In this document: positions 16,041 to 27,884 of the stretch, one piece after another
Layout of the letters: each line of letters opens with the position of its first letter
How positions within the stretch are numbered: the first letter of the stretch is position 1
From: Pseudoxanthomonas sp. F37
GTDB lineage: Bacteria > Pseudomonadota > Gammaproteobacteria > Xanthomonadales > Xanthomonadaceae
DNA: 64,000 nucleotides
Reading direction: 5' to 3'
NCBI RefSeq assembly: GCF_022965755.1
Contig: NZ_CP095187.1
Location: 2,046,001 to 2,110,000, forward strand
Program-made: the position numbers and the translations under genes
The notes under the pieces: model-generated
Databases searched by the model: none
The model's input: only the letters and a program-made list of their open reading frames with translations
Told to the model about the DNA's origin: nothing

Positions 16041-17567
16041 TTATGGGCCTACGGTCAGGTTGGCTTGGACGGTGATGCCCTGCTGGATCAGCGAGGCCAT
16101 GCCGCTGTTCTGCGCGGCCACCATGATGCCGGCCGCCGACTGCCCGACGCTCGTCATGTTGTTGGACATGTCGAACGCGCCCGCATCCACCGCGACGGAA
16201 CCGCCGGCACCGCCGGCACCGCCGGTCGCGCCGTTGCCCACGCCACCGTTGCCGTCACCGCCGTTGCCGTCGCCGCCGTTGCCGACGCCGCCCGCACCAC
16301 CGGTCGCACCCACCGCGCCGCTGGCGCCGTTGCCGGCCGTGGCGTCGCCATTGCTGGCGCTGGACGAGGCGCCGCCGTTGGTGGCATCGCCGTTGCTGGC
16401 ATCGCCGCCATCGCCGCCGTTGCCTGCGGTCGCCGTCACGCTGCCGCCGGCCCCGCCCCAGCCACTGCCCGCACCACCGGTCGCGGTGGCATCGCCACCC
16501 GTGCCGGAGCCTGCGCCGCCGGTGCCGGAGCCGTCGCCGCCGGTACCCGTGCCGTCGCCGGAGGTACCCGCACCCGCGGTCGCCGTGCTGGCGCCACCGG
16601 TGGCGGTGGCATCGCCCGAGGTCCCGGCGCCGCCGGTTGCCGTGCCGTCGCCGCTGGTGCCGTCGCCATTGCCGCGCTCGCGCACGTTGCCGCTGCCCGC
16701 ACCGGCGTCGCCGCCGGAGGCACCGGCGATGGAACCGGTGTGGCCGCTCATGCTGCCGGCATCGCCGCCGGAGGCACCACTGGCGCCGCCGCCGTCGCCG
16801 CCCCAGCCGCCGGCATCGCCGCCGCGGCCACGACCGTCGCCGGCCGTCGCGTTGCCGTCGGCGCCCCATCCCTGGCCGTCGCCGCCATTGGCGCCGCCGG
16901 TGTCGTTGGCGTTGCCGCCGCGTCCGCCGTTGCCGGCCGTCGCATCGCCGATGGTGGCGCTGCCGTTGGACGAGTCGCCCGCGGTCGCGCTGCCGTTGTT
17001 GGCATCACCGCCACTGCCGCCGCTGCCACCGTTGCCGCCATCACCGCCGTCGCCGCCATAGCCGGTGCCGCCGGCCGCGCTTCCGCCGTATCCCTTGCCG
17101 CCGTAGCCGGCGCCGCCCTTGCCACCGCTGCCGCCATTGGCGTCGCCCCAGTTCTGCGCGACGTTGCCTATGTCGTGCACGGTGACGCCCGACACCGAGC
17201 CCATGAGCTTGGTTTCGGCGACCGCCTTGCTGTGGTTGAAGGAGTTGGAGAAGGTGGACGTGGCCGTGCTGCCGTTGTTGGCGGCGGTCGAGCCGAACCC
17301 TTCCGCATTGGCGCGTCCCCGGTTGTCGCGGTTGTCGCCGTCGTGGGAGCTGTTGTCGCTGTGATCGGAATTGTCGGAGTTGTCCGAGTTGTCGCTGTTG
17401 TCGCTGTTGTCCGTGTTGGTGCTGTTGTTGCTCATGTCCACAGCGAGATTGACCAGGATGTCGTCACCCAGTCCGCTCTCGTTGTTGGTCTGTTGCGCGA
17501 GTGCCTGTCCCGTCGTACCGAGTGCCAGCAGTACCGCCGATGCGATCAGTGTCTTGCGAATGCACAT
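16041..17567 (-). CDS. secreted Gly/Asn/Ser-rich repeat protein, putative major amyloid subunit
   Basis: The 508-residue product has a signal peptide (cleavage near ALA-QQ, residue 24), then DDILVNLAVDMSNN, a tandem DNS repeat block (about residues 52-72), and a conserved-looking segment with SVSGVTVHDIGNVAQNW at about 124-140. A 320-residue Gly/Asp/Ala/Thr/Asn low-complexity region (141-462) follows. The C-terminal segment FDMSNNMTSVGQSAAGIMVA and AQNSGMASLIQQGITVQANL resembles amyloid repeat motifs of Fap and curli proteins (alternating hydrophobic and Gln/Asn). It has no cysteine after the signal peptide. AAGGAG 7 bases before the ATG is a strong ribosome-binding site, consistent with high expression. 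It is the first gene of the operon. The amyloid role is inferred. Confidence 0.65.
   Translation of the reverse strand: MCIRKTLIASAVLLALGTTGQALAQQTNNESGLGDDILVNLAVDMSNNSTNTDNSDNSDNSDNSDNSDHSDNSSHDGDNRDNRGRANAEGFGSTAANNGSTATSTFSNSFNHSKAVAETKLMGSVSGVTVHDIGNVAQNWGDANGGSGGKGGAGYGGKGYGGSAAGGTGYGGDGGDGGNGGSGGSGGDANNGSATAGDSSNGSATIGDATAGNGGRGGNANDTGGANGGDGQGWGADGNATAGDGRGRGGDAGGWGGDGGGASGASGGDAGSMSGHTGSIAGASGGDAGAGSGNVRERGNGDGTSGDGTATGGAGTSGDATATGGASTATAGAGTSGDGTGTGGDGSGTGGAGSGTGGDATATGGAGSGWGGAGGSVTATAGNGGDGGDASNGDATNGGASSSASNGDATAGNGASGAVGATGGAGGVGNGGDGNGGDGNGGVGNGATGGAGGAGGSVAVDAGAFDMSNNMTSVGQSAAGIMVAAQNSGMASLIQQGITVQANLTVGP
17340..17425. repeat. 9-bp tandem repeat encoding Asp-Asn-Ser units
   Basis: About eight imperfect copies of a 9-base unit (on the plus strand GTTGTCGCT, GTTGTCCGA, GTTGTCGGA and similar) lie inside the putative amyloid gene and encode the DNS-DNS-DNS run. 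The unit is a multiple of three, so copy-number change alters protein length without shifting frame. Confidence 0.8.
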
Positions 17568-17739
17568 GTTGATTCTCCTTGTGGTCGATCCGGAGCCCAG
17601 GGGAAGCCCCTAAAGAGCGACGCGGGTCACGTTTGCACGGGAATCGTTAGGCCTGCCCGCCTCTGGCGTTAAATTTCCGTTCGGGCACGCGCCGCTCGTC
17701 CGCAGGCGGACCGGGGCTGTCATCAGCGCGTTGGAGGTG

Positions 17740-17755
17740 GCCGGACGCGTCCGGC
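17740..17755. promoter_or_regulatory. 16-bp perfect palindrome upstream of the Fap-like operon
   Basis: GCCGGACG followed by its reverse complement CGTCCGGC lies between the crcB stop (17771) and the Fap-like operon start (17567), about 175 bases upstream of that start. It could be an operator or a loopless terminator element of crcB. Only the symmetry is seen; no protein can be assigned. Confidence 0.35.
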
Positions 17756-17770
17756 GTGGACGTTTGGCCG

Positions 17771-18184
17771 CTACCAGGTGGAGCCGCGCAGCAGGCCGGC
17801 CAGGCGTGCGCCCAGCCAGACCAGCGCCAGGCCGCCCACCAGGGTGACGGCCAGGTACGCCGGTACCAGGCCCTGCCGGTCGCTGCGCGCGAACAGCAGG
17901 CATTCCACCATCAGGGCGGAGTACGTGGTCAGTGCGCCCAGCACGCCCACCATCAGGAACGCGCGCCAGTACAGCGCCGATGGGCCGCGCGATTCCAGCC
18001 AGATCGCCAGGAAGCCGGCCGCGAACGAACCGATCATGTTCACGGCGAACGTGCCCCAGGGAAACCCGCTGCCGAGGTGCCGCATCAGCACCCCGCCCAG
18101 CCAGAAGCGCGCGGCCGCGCCCAGCGCGCCACCGGCCATCACCAGCCCCAGCTGTTGCCACCACATCCAGGCCTGTACCGGCAT
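17771..18184 (-). CDS. crcB: fluoride ion channel CrcB (Fluc)
   Basis: The 137-residue, four-helix membrane protein has the Fluc motifs GGALGAAARFWLGG, GTFAVNMIGSFAAGF and GVLGALTTYSALMVE. CrcB dimers export fluoride across the inner membrane. The ATG at 18184 (MPVQAWMWWQQLG) is chosen; an in-frame upstream extension would run into rarA. The gene is 19 bases downstream of rarA on the same strand. No fluoride riboswitch was recognised in this short gap. Confidence 0.93.
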   Translation of the reverse strand: MPVQAWMWWQQLGLVMAGGALGAAARFWLGGVLMRHLGSGFPWGTFAVNMIGSFAAGFLAIWLESRGPSALYWRAFLMVGVLGALTTYSALMVECLLFARSDRQGLVPAYLAVTLVGGLALVWLGARLAGLLRGSTW

Positions 18185-18203
18185 GCGTCGCGCTCCTGTC
18201 CGC

Positions 18204-19571
18204 TCAGTCTTCGCGCCCGGGCGTGCGGCGCGCCCGCTGGCGGGCTTCACGCAGGCGGTCGAGTTTTTCCTTCAGCTTGATCTCCAGCCCGCGTTCGACC
18301 GGCCGGTAGTACACGCGCTCGCCCATCGCGTCCGGGAACGCGGTCTGGTCCAGCGCGATGCCGCCCTCGGCATCGTGGTCGTACTGGTAGCCGGTGCCGT
18401 AGCCCAGCGACTTCATCAGCTTGGTTGGCGCGTTGCGCAGGTGCATGGGCACTTCCTGCGTGCCGTGCTCGCGCACGTCGGCCTTGGCTGCATTGAAGGC
18501 CATGTAGCCGGCATTGGACTTGGCGGTGCTGGCCAGGTAGATCACCAGCTGCGCCAGGGCCAGGTCGCCTTCCGGACTGCCGAGGCGCTCGTAGGTATCC
18601 CAGGCATCGATGGCCATCTGCAGGGCGCGCGGGTCGGCCAGGCCGATGTCCTCCACGGCCATGCGCGTCATCCGTCGCGCCAGGTAGGAAGGGTCGCAGC
18701 CGCCATCCAGCATGCGCGCAAGCCAGTACACCGCGCCATCGGGATTGGAGCTGCGCACCGACTTGTGGAGCGCGGAGATCTGGTCGTAGAACTGCTCGCC
18801 GCCCTTGTCGAAGCGGCGCGTGCGGTCGGCCAGCACCTGCACCAGCGTCTGCGGCGTGATGCGCCCGCCTTCGTCGGCCGCCAGTTCGGCGGCGATCTCC
18901 AGCAGGGTGAGCGCGCGCCGCACGTCGCCGTCCGCCGCGGTGGCGATCTCCAGCAGCGCGGCTTCCTCGACCTGCAGGCCCAATGCGCCCAGCCCGTGCT
19001 CGGCATCGTCCAGCGCGGCCTGCAATGCATGGCGGATGTCGTCGGGCGAGACGGCTTCCATCACGTGCACGCGGCAGCGCGACAGCAGGGCGGAATTCAG
19101 TTCGAACGAGGGGTTCTCGGTGGTCGCGCCGACGAAGATGATGGTGCCGCGTTCGATGTGCGGCAGGAACGCGTCCTGCTGCGCCTTGTTGAAGCGGTGC
19201 ACCTCGTCCACGAACAACACCGTGCGCCGCCCGCTGGCGAAGCGCTGTGCGGCTTCGGCCAGCACCTGCCGCACCTCCGGCAGCCCGGACAGCACGGCGG
19301 AGATCGCCTTGAACTCGGCGTCGGCATAGCGCGCCAGCAGCAGCGACAGCGTGGTCTTGCCGCAGCCGGGCGGGCCCCACAGGATCATGGAGTGGACGCG
19401 GCCGCTCTCGACGGCGCGGCGCAGCGCACTGCCCGGCGCCAGCAGCCGGCGCTGGCCCACCATGTCGTCCAGCGTGCACGGGCGCATCCGTTCGGCGAGC
19501 GGGCGCAGCGTCTGGTTGTCGACGCTCAACAGGTCGGTGGACGGTTCCAGGGGCGTTTTCGATCGGGCCAC
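18204..19571 (-). CDS. rarA: replication-associated recombination AAA+ ATPase RarA (MgsA)
   Basis: The 455-residue ATPase contains AERMRPCTLDDMVGQ, the Walker A WGPPGCGKTT (residues 65-74), Walker B VLFVDEVHRF, sensor 1 IIFVGATTENPSFELNSALL and the C-terminal tetramerisation domain. RarA acts at stalled replication forks. The start is GTG at 19571 (VARSKTPLEPSTDLLS), matching the expected N-terminus. No Shine-Dalgarno sequence precedes it, but a TACAAT -10 element (minus strand, 19577-19582) lies 5 bases upstream, suggesting a leaderless transcript. It is followed closely by crcB. Confidence 0.95.
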   Translation of the reverse strand: MARSKTPLEPSTDLLSVDNQTLRPLAERMRPCTLDDMVGQRRLLAPGSALRRAVESGRVHSMILWGPPGCGKTTLSLLLARYADAEFKAISAVLSGLPEVRQVLAEAAQRFASGRRTVLFVDEVHRFNKAQQDAFLPHIERGTIIFVGATTENPSFELNSALLSRCRVHVMEAVSPDDIRHALQAALDDAEHGLGALGLQVEEAALLEIATAADGDVRRALTLLEIAAELAADEGGRITPQTLVQVLADRTRRFDKGGEQFYDQISALHKSVRSSNPDGAVYWLARMLDGGCDPSYLARRMTRMAVEDIGLADPRALQMAIDAWDTYERLGSPEGDLALAQLVIYLASTAKSNAGYMAFNAAKADVREHGTQEVPMHLRNAPTKLMKSLGYGTGYQYDHDAEGGIALDQTAFPDAMGERVYYRPVERGLEIKLKEKLDRLREARQRARRTPGRED

Positions 19572-19576
19572 GCCCC

Positions 19577-19582
19577 ATTGTA
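19577..19582 (-). promoter_or_regulatory. -10 element of rarA, placing the transcript start at its GTG
   Basis: On the minus strand TACAAT is followed by GGGGC and the GTG start codon of rarA. A transcript starting at the usual distance would begin at the start codon itself. No good -35 hexamer is visible. Confidence 0.5.
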
Positions 19583-19609
19583 GCGGGGTCGGCCCGGTCC
19601 GGCGGGCGC

Positions 19610-19615
19610 TAGAAT
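19610..19615 (+). promoter_or_regulatory. probable -10 element of dmeF
   Basis: TAGAAT lies 29 bases upstream of the dmeF start, back to back with the rarA -10 in the 73-bp divergent gap. The -35 is not clear. Confidence 0.4.
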
Positions 19616-19644
19616 CGCCGCACTTACGCTGCCCTCCCCGCGCC

Positions 19645-20613
19645 ATGAGCCATCACGAAACGCTGCACGCCTTCCAGCATCCCCACGACTTCCTCGGGCA
19701 CGACCATGAGAGGAACGCGCGGCGTACCTGGACCGTGGTCGGCCTGACGTCGGCGATGATGGTCCTGGAGATCGTTGCGGGCTGGTGGACCGGTTCGATG
19801 GCGCTGCTCGCCGATGGCTGGCACATGGCCACCCACGCCGGTGCGCTGTCCATCGCCGGGCTGGCCTACTGGTTCGCGCATCGGCATCGCGGCAACCGCC
19901 GCTTCAGCTTCGGCACCGGCAAGGTCGGGGACCTGGCGGGGTTCTCCAGCGCGCTGATCCTGATGATGGTGGCGCTGGGCATCGGGGTGGAGTCGGTGCT
20001 GCGCCTGGCATCGCCGGTCCGGATCGCATTCGACGAAGCGATCGCCGTGGCGGTGGTCGGTCTGGCGGTGAACCTGATCAGTGCCTGGCTGCTGGGCCAT
20101 GACCATGCGCATCACGGACATGGGCATCACGACCACGGGCACGGGCACGGGCACGATGGTCACGGCCACCATCACGACGGGCACGTGCACGCCGACCACA
20201 ACCTGCGCTCGGCCTACCTGCACGTGCTTGCGGATGCGCTGACCTCCGTGCTTGCGGTCGTGGCGCTCCTGCTTGGCCGCAGCCTGGGTTGGGTCTGGAT
20301 GGATCCGCTGATGGGCCTGGTGGGCGCCGTGGTGATCGCTCGCTGGTCGATCGGTCTGATGCGCGACACGGGCGCCGTGCTACTGGATGCTTCGGCGCCG
20401 CAAAGTCTGGAACACGCGATCCGCGAACGGCTGGAACACGACGGCGACGCCATCGCCGACCTGCACCTGTGGCGCGTGGGCCCGGGCCATCACGCCGCCA
20501 TCATCTCGCTGGTCACCCACCAGCCCAGGCCGCTGGCGGACTATCGCCAGCGGCTCCGGGACCTGGGTTCGCTCAATCACGTCAGCATCGAGGTGCAGAC
20601 GTGCACGCACTGA
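19645..20613 (+). CDS. dmeF: CDF-family divalent metal (Co/Ni) efflux transporter DmeF
   Basis: The 322-residue cation diffusion facilitator has six membrane segments. Metal-site residues are in ADGWHMATH (about 57-64) and HVLAD (193-197). A long His-rich cytosolic loop (about 152-186, HDHAHHGHGHHDHGHGHGH and onward) lies between the fourth and fifth helices. FSFGTGKVGDLAGF and DEAIAVAVVGLAVNLISAWL are characteristic of the DmeF subgroup, which exports Co2+ and Ni2+ by proton exchange. It is divergent from rarA. No metal-sensor regulator gene lies beside it. Confidence 0.88.
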   Translation: MSHHETLHAFQHPHDFLGHDHERNARRTWTVVGLTSAMMVLEIVAGWWTGSMALLADGWHMATHAGALSIAGLAYWFAHRHRGNRRFSFGTGKVGDLAGFSSALILMMVALGIGVESVLRLASPVRIAFDEAIAVAVVGLAVNLISAWLLGHDHAHHGHGHHDHGHGHGHDGHGHHHDGHVHADHNLRSAYLHVLADALTSVLAVVALLLGRSLGWVWMDPLMGLVGAVVIARWSIGLMRDTGAVLLDASAPQSLEHAIRERLEHDGDAIADLHLWRVGPGHHAAIISLVTHQPRPLADYRQRLRDLGSLNHVSIEVQTCTH

Positions 20614-20630
20614 GGTGAACCGGGGGTGGC

Positions 20631-21254
20631 TTACGGGCCGCCGACCACGTCCACGCCCTTCGCCGGCGCGTACTTGAACGTGCCCGCCGCAAAGGCAGGG
20701 TTCCGCTTCCAGCCGGAGAAGCGGATCTCGGTGCGCTGACCCACCGCATCCTTCACTTCCATGCTGACCAGCGTGCCGTTGGCGAACGCCAGCCGGGCGG
20801 TCTGGAAACTGGCCTCGCCTTCGTTCTTCGGCGTGAGGGTCAGCCACTGCATGCCGCCCTGCCCGGCCGCCTCGGTCACCTTGAACTGCTGGTCGAGCCT
20901 GCCCGGATCGATCAGCGCCGCCAACGGGCTGTTCTCTTCTTCGATGCCCTGCTCGCGCACGGTCGCCTGTTGCAGGTCGGGGTCGTACACCCACACCTGC
21001 TTGCCGTCGGCGACGATCAGCTGCTCGTACGGCTTGTTGTACTCCCAGCGGAACAGGCGTGGCGCGGACAGCGCCACGCGGCCGTTCGACGTTTCCTTGA
21101 GCTTGCCGCCGCCGTCGTAGACCTTCTGGGTGAACTGGCCGTCCAGGCCTTTCAGGCCGGTCGTGAAGGTCTTCAGTTCATCGCGCGCGCCGGCGAGCGC
21201 GGTGGTCGCGAACAGGGCGGTGGCGAGGAGCGTGTAGCGTGCGGTGCGGAGCAT
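20631..21254 (-). CDS. lolA: outer-membrane lipoprotein carrier protein LolA
   Basis: The 207-residue periplasmic protein has a signal peptide cleaved near ALA-GA. Typical segments include LDGQFTQKVYDGGGKLKETS, GRVALSAPRLFRWEY and PYEQLIVADGKQVWVYDPDL. LolA carries lipoproteins from the LolCDE complex to LolB in the outer membrane. It lies downstream of ftsK on the same strand, the usual order, and a single REP-like element lies in the gap between them. Confidence 0.95.
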   Translation of the reverse strand: MLRTARYTLLATALFATTALAGARDELKTFTTGLKGLDGQFTQKVYDGGGKLKETSNGRVALSAPRLFRWEYNKPYEQLIVADGKQVWVYDPDLQQATVREQGIEEENSPLAALIDPGRLDQQFKVTEAAGQGGMQWLTLTPKNEGEASFQTARLAFANGTLVSMEVKDAVGQRTEIRFSGWKRNPAFAAGTFKYAPAKGVDVVGGP

Positions 21255-21374
21255 GGTGCGTTCCGGGTTGGGGGACGTGGTGCGGAGTGTGGCCGACCGA
21301 AACTGAACAGGGCCATCTTTCTGGGTGGGCGCGTCTTATGGGCGGGGTGCTTCTGCGCGGGGGCCGAGGGAAAA

Positions 21375-21401
21375 GCATCGCGCCCATGGGGCGCTCCTAC
21401 A
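21375..21401. repeat. single REP-like palindromic element between ftsK and lolA
   Basis: The 27-base unit reads TGTAGGAGCGCCCC then ATGGGCGCGATGC on the minus strand and folds by GCGCCC pairing with GGGCGC. It differs from the arms at 50070-50145 at two positions that compensate each other in the stem. This type of REP unit is dispersed in Xanthomonadaceae genomes. Confidence 0.75.
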
Positions 21402-21450
21402 GGTGTGGACCCGGCCCATTGCACCCTTCCTGCAGGCGATGGTCCCGGGA

Positions 21451-23814
<2,364 letters not shown>

Positions 23815-24042
23815 CTTTGGACCAGACCTTAGGAAATTTCTGTTAGTGATTGATAGTAAACGAATCGTCCGCGCCGCAACAGCTGTCCCTTCGCTTCCTG
23901 GAACAGCCCGCATAGCAAAAACGCCGCGCGGTCGCGCAGCGTCTTCGATCGGTCCCGGCGTGGCCCCGGCTGCATCGCCGCATTCCAGCAGCGTGCCTTG
24001 ATTCGCCGGATACGCCCCGCCACTCTATGTGCCTGCGGATGA

Positions 24043-25044
<1,002 letters not shown>

Positions 25045-25068
25045 GCCGGGCCACGACGCCTTCCACGG

Positions 25069-25956
25069 ATGGACACGCTGCTGATCAAACAGTGCCTGTT
25101 CCACGGGAGCTGGCTGGTCGTGCCGTTCATGGCCTGGCTGGGGTGGCGGCTGCGCGAGCGCCGTGGCCGCTGGCTGATCGCCCTGCTGTTGGCCGGTTGC
25201 CTGCTTTTCGGGTGGGCGCGCTTCGTCGAGCCCCAACGCATCCGGGTGCAGGAAACGGTGCTGACGGGCACCGGCGCACAGGCACGGCTGGTGCTGGTCA
25301 GCGACATCCATCTGGGCGTCTACAAGGGCAGCGCCTACCTGCAACGACTGGTGGACCGCATCAACACGTTGCAGGCCGACGGCGTGGTGATCGCCGGCGA
25401 CTTCACCTACGGAGCCGACGGGCAGTCGCTGCAACGCCTGTTCGCGCCGCTCGCGGCGCTGCGCCTGCCCACGTACGCGGTGCTGGGCAACCATGACCAG
25501 CAGGCGCCCGGCCCCGACATCGATGCGGAGCTGCGTGGCGCGCTGGCCACGCACGGCGTGCAGGTCGTCGAAGGGCGCACGGTGGCCCTGGGCGGCTTCA
25601 GCGTTGCCGGGTTGGGCGACCGCTGGGCGGGCAAGGACGATCCGGGCTTCCTTGCGGCTCGTCAGGCCCCTGGCCCCATCCTCGTGCTGGCGCACAATCC
25701 GGACAGTGCCATCGCGCTGGACCCTGCCCGCGTGGCCCTGGTCCTGGCAGGCCACACGCACGGCGGACAGATCCGCATTCCCTGGCTGTACCGGCGCGTG
25801 ATTCCCAGCCAGTACGGCTTCGATCGGGGCGAGCAGTTCCTGCGCACACCGCGCGGCCGCGTCCGCGTGTACACCACGGTCGGCACGGGGGAGATCGGTC
25901 TGCCGATGCGTCTGTTCAATCCACCGACCATCGACGTGCTGGACCTGCGCCCTTAG
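25069..25956 (+). CDS. membrane-anchored calcineurin-like metallophosphoesterase
   Basis: The 295-residue protein has two N-terminal membrane segments (about 10-22 and 35-50) and a metallophosphoesterase domain: LVLVSDIHLGVYKG (DxH), GVVIAGDFTYG (GD), YAVLGNHDQQAPG (GNHD), VLAHNPD and LVLAGHTHGGQIRIPWLY (GHTH). This layout matches the YkoQ/YaeI group of membrane phosphoesterases, some acting on lipid-A or UDP-lipid substrates. It starts 24 bases after trxB and lies 11 bases before the next gene, so it is probably co-transcribed. The substrate is not known. Confidence 0.88.
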   Translation: MDTLLIKQCLFHGSWLVVPFMAWLGWRLRERRGRWLIALLLAGCLLFGWARFVEPQRIRVQETVLTGTGAQARLVLVSDIHLGVYKGSAYLQRLVDRINTLQADGVVIAGDFTYGADGQSLQRLFAPLAALRLPTYAVLGNHDQQAPGPDIDAELRGALATHGVQVVEGRTVALGGFSVAGLGDRWAGKDDPGFLAARQAPGPILVLAHNPDSAIALDPARVALVLAGHTHGGQIRIPWLYRRVIPSQYGFDRGEQFLRTPRGRVRVYTTVGTGEIGLPMRLFNPPTIDVLDLRP

Positions 25957-25967
25957 CATCGCCCACG

Positions 25968-27101
25968 ATGTACCGCACCCGCTTCCTTCCGTCCCTGGCC
26001 GAGGTGTCCGCGCGCGACTGGGACGCCCTGCACGATGGGCGCAATCCCTTCGTGGCCCACGCCTTCCTGCGCGGCCTCGAGTCGCAGGGATGCCTGCGCC
26101 GGGACTGGGGCTGGACGCCGCATCACCCGACGCTGTGGCAGGGAAACGCGCTGGTTGCCGCCGCCCCGGGCTACCTGAAGGACAATTCGCACGGCGAATT
26201 CGTCTTCGACCATGCCTGGGCGCACGCCTTCGCCCGGCATGGGCTGGACTACTATCCCAAATGGCTCTGTGCCGTGCCCTACTCGCCGGTCACCGGGCCG
26301 CGCCTGCTGGCGCAGGACGCCGCGCACCGCAAGGCACTGCTGGCGGCGGTGCGCGATGAGGTGCTGCGCCTGGGATTGTCGTCCGCGCACGTCAACTTCC
26401 ATGCGGAAGACGAGGACGATGCGTTCGCTTCGGACTGGCTGCCGCGGATCGACGTGCAGTACCACTGGCGGAATCCGGGGCACTGGCGCGACTTCGACGG
26501 CTTCCTGGCCGATTTCGACCACAAGCACCGCAAGAACATCCGCCAGGAGCGCGCGAAGGTCCAGCGGGCCGGCGTCGTCGTCCGCACGGTGCACGGCGAC
26601 GAAGCGACCGCGGCCGACCTGGAGGCCATGTTCGGCTTCTACCTGCGCACGTTCCAGGACTACGGCAATTCGCCTGCGCTGACGCTGGCGTTCCTGCACC
26701 ATCTGGCGCAGACGATGCCGCGGCAGTTGGTGATGTTCCTGGCCGACCACCAGGGCCGCACCGTCGCGGGGGCGCTGTGCCTGCGCGGGCGGGACACGTT
26801 GTACGGCCGCTACTGGGGGGCCGAGGCATCCCTGCCGGGACTGCATTTCGAGACCTGCTATTACCAGGGCATCGACTATTGTCTTCGCGAGGGTCTGGCC
26901 CGGTTCGAGCCCGGGGCACAGGGCGAGCACAAGATCGCACGCGGCTTCCTGCCGGCCTGGGTACGCTCGCGGCACTGGATCGCCGACCCGGCGTTCGCCG
27001 GCGCACTGGCGCACTGGTGCGACGAGGAAGGCCAGGCGGTACGCCGGTATGCGCGTACGCTGCAGTCGCACTCGCCGTTCAAACAGCAGGACCGTGCCTG
27101 A
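25968..27101 (+). CDS. FemAB/GNAT-like acyltransferase-fold protein (DUF482/PF04339 type)
   Basis: The 377-residue protein shows features of the GNAT-fold DUF482 family: NPFVAHAFLRGLESQGC, FVFDHAWAHAFARHGLDYYPK, DFDHKHRKNIRQERAKVQRA, RDTLYGRYWGAEASLPGLHF and GAQGEHKIARGFLPAWVRS. It is annotated elsewhere as a peptidoglycan-biosynthesis or N-acyltransferase protein, though no activity is established. It lies between the metallophosphoesterase and aat on the same strand, likely in one operon. The ATG at 25968 is the first credible start. Confidence 0.85.
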   Translation: MYRTRFLPSLAEVSARDWDALHDGRNPFVAHAFLRGLESQGCLRRDWGWTPHHPTLWQGNALVAAAPGYLKDNSHGEFVFDHAWAHAFARHGLDYYPKWLCAVPYSPVTGPRLLAQDAAHRKALLAAVRDEVLRLGLSSAHVNFHAEDEDDAFASDWLPRIDVQYHWRNPGHWRDFDGFLADFDHKHRKNIRQERAKVQRAGVVVRTVHGDEATAADLEAMFGFYLRTFQDYGNSPALTLAFLHHLAQTMPRQLVMFLADHQGRTVAGALCLRGRDTLYGRYWGAEASLPGLHFETCYYQGIDYCLREGLARFEPGAQGEHKIARGFLPAWVRSRHWIADPAFAGALAHWCDEEGQAVRRYARTLQSHSPFKQQDRA

Positions 27102-27129
27102 GCGCGCGTCCCGAGCCCAGGATCACCCG

Positions 27130-27876
27130 ATGCGCCAGCGACCGTTCGTCCTGTCCTCCGAGCCCCACGCGCCCTTCCCGCCGGCGGACAGCGCCATGCA
27201 GGAGCCCGACGGCCTGCTCGCGATCGGCGGCGATCTGTCCCTGCCGCGCCTGTTGAATGCCTATCGCCACGGGATCTTCCCGTGGTTTTCGCCCGGCCAG
27301 CCGCCGCTGTGGTGGTCGCCCGATCCGCGCATGGTGTTCGCCACCGACAAGGTATGGCTGTCTTCCCGCTTCCGGCGCACCCTCCGGCACAGCCCATGGG
27401 AGATCCGGGCGGACACCGCGTTCGAGCAGGTGATCACCGCCTGCGCCAGGGCGCCGCGGCCCCGCCAGCACGGCACCTGGATCACCTCGGGCATGCGCCA
27501 GGCCTACATCGACCTGCATCGTCACGGGCACGCCCATTCGGTCGAAGTGTTCGAGGGCGGGGACCTGGTGGGGGGCATCTACGGCGTGGCGGTCGGGCGC
27601 ATGTTCTTCGGCGAGAGCATGTTCAGCGGCCGGTCGGGCGGCTCCAAGGTCGCGCTGGCCGCGCTGGCTGCCCGGCTGCACGCCTGGGGCTGGCCCCTGA
27701 TCGATGCCCAGGTGGAAAACGATCATCTGCTCTCCCTGGGGGCCGTCCGGATGCCGCGAAGCCGCTTCCTGGCAGAGGTGGCACGCCTGGTGGACCTGCC
27801 GGCGCCGGCAGGCCCGTGGACCCTGCGGTTCGGACGCATGCCGGCGGCCGAACTGGCGCAACCATCGGTGCCATAA
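27130..27876 (+). CDS. aat: leucyl/phenylalanyl-tRNA--protein transferase
   Basis: The 248-residue enzyme attaches Leu or Phe to proteins with N-terminal Arg or Lys, making N-degrons for ClpS/ClpAP. Family motifs include [74 protein letters not shown] and [21 protein letters not shown]. The ATG at 27130 gives the expected start (MRQRPFVLS). The adaptor gene clpS and clpA lie 1-4 kb downstream, so three steps of this pathway are clustered. Confidence 0.96.
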   Translation: MRQRPFVLSSEPHAPFPPADSAMQEPDGLLAIGGDLSLPRLLNAYRHGIFPWFSPGQPPLWWSPDPRMVFATDKVWLSSRFRRTLRHSPWEIRADTAFEQVITACARAPRPRQHGTWITSGMRQAYIDLHRHGHAHSVEVFEGGDLVGGIYGVAVGRMFFGESMFSGRSGGSKVALAALAARLHAWGWPLIDAQVENDHLLSLGAVRMPRSRFLAEVARLVDLPAPAGPWTLRFGRMPAAELAQPSVP

Positions 27877-27884
27877 CGGAATTT

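Noticed and set aside
16200-17140. CRISPR-like or satellite repeat array
   Set aside because: Repeats are irregular, in codon phase, and explained by Gly/Asp/Ala coding; there are no equal spacers or direct repeats of constant length.
15352-17672. Long plus-strand open frames (569 and 595 codons) rich in Pro, Ala and Gly opposite the Gly-rich secreted protein
   Set aside because: They are mirror images of GGC-rich repeat coding on the minus strand. They have no signal sequence, ribosome-binding site or family motif, while the minus strand has all of these.
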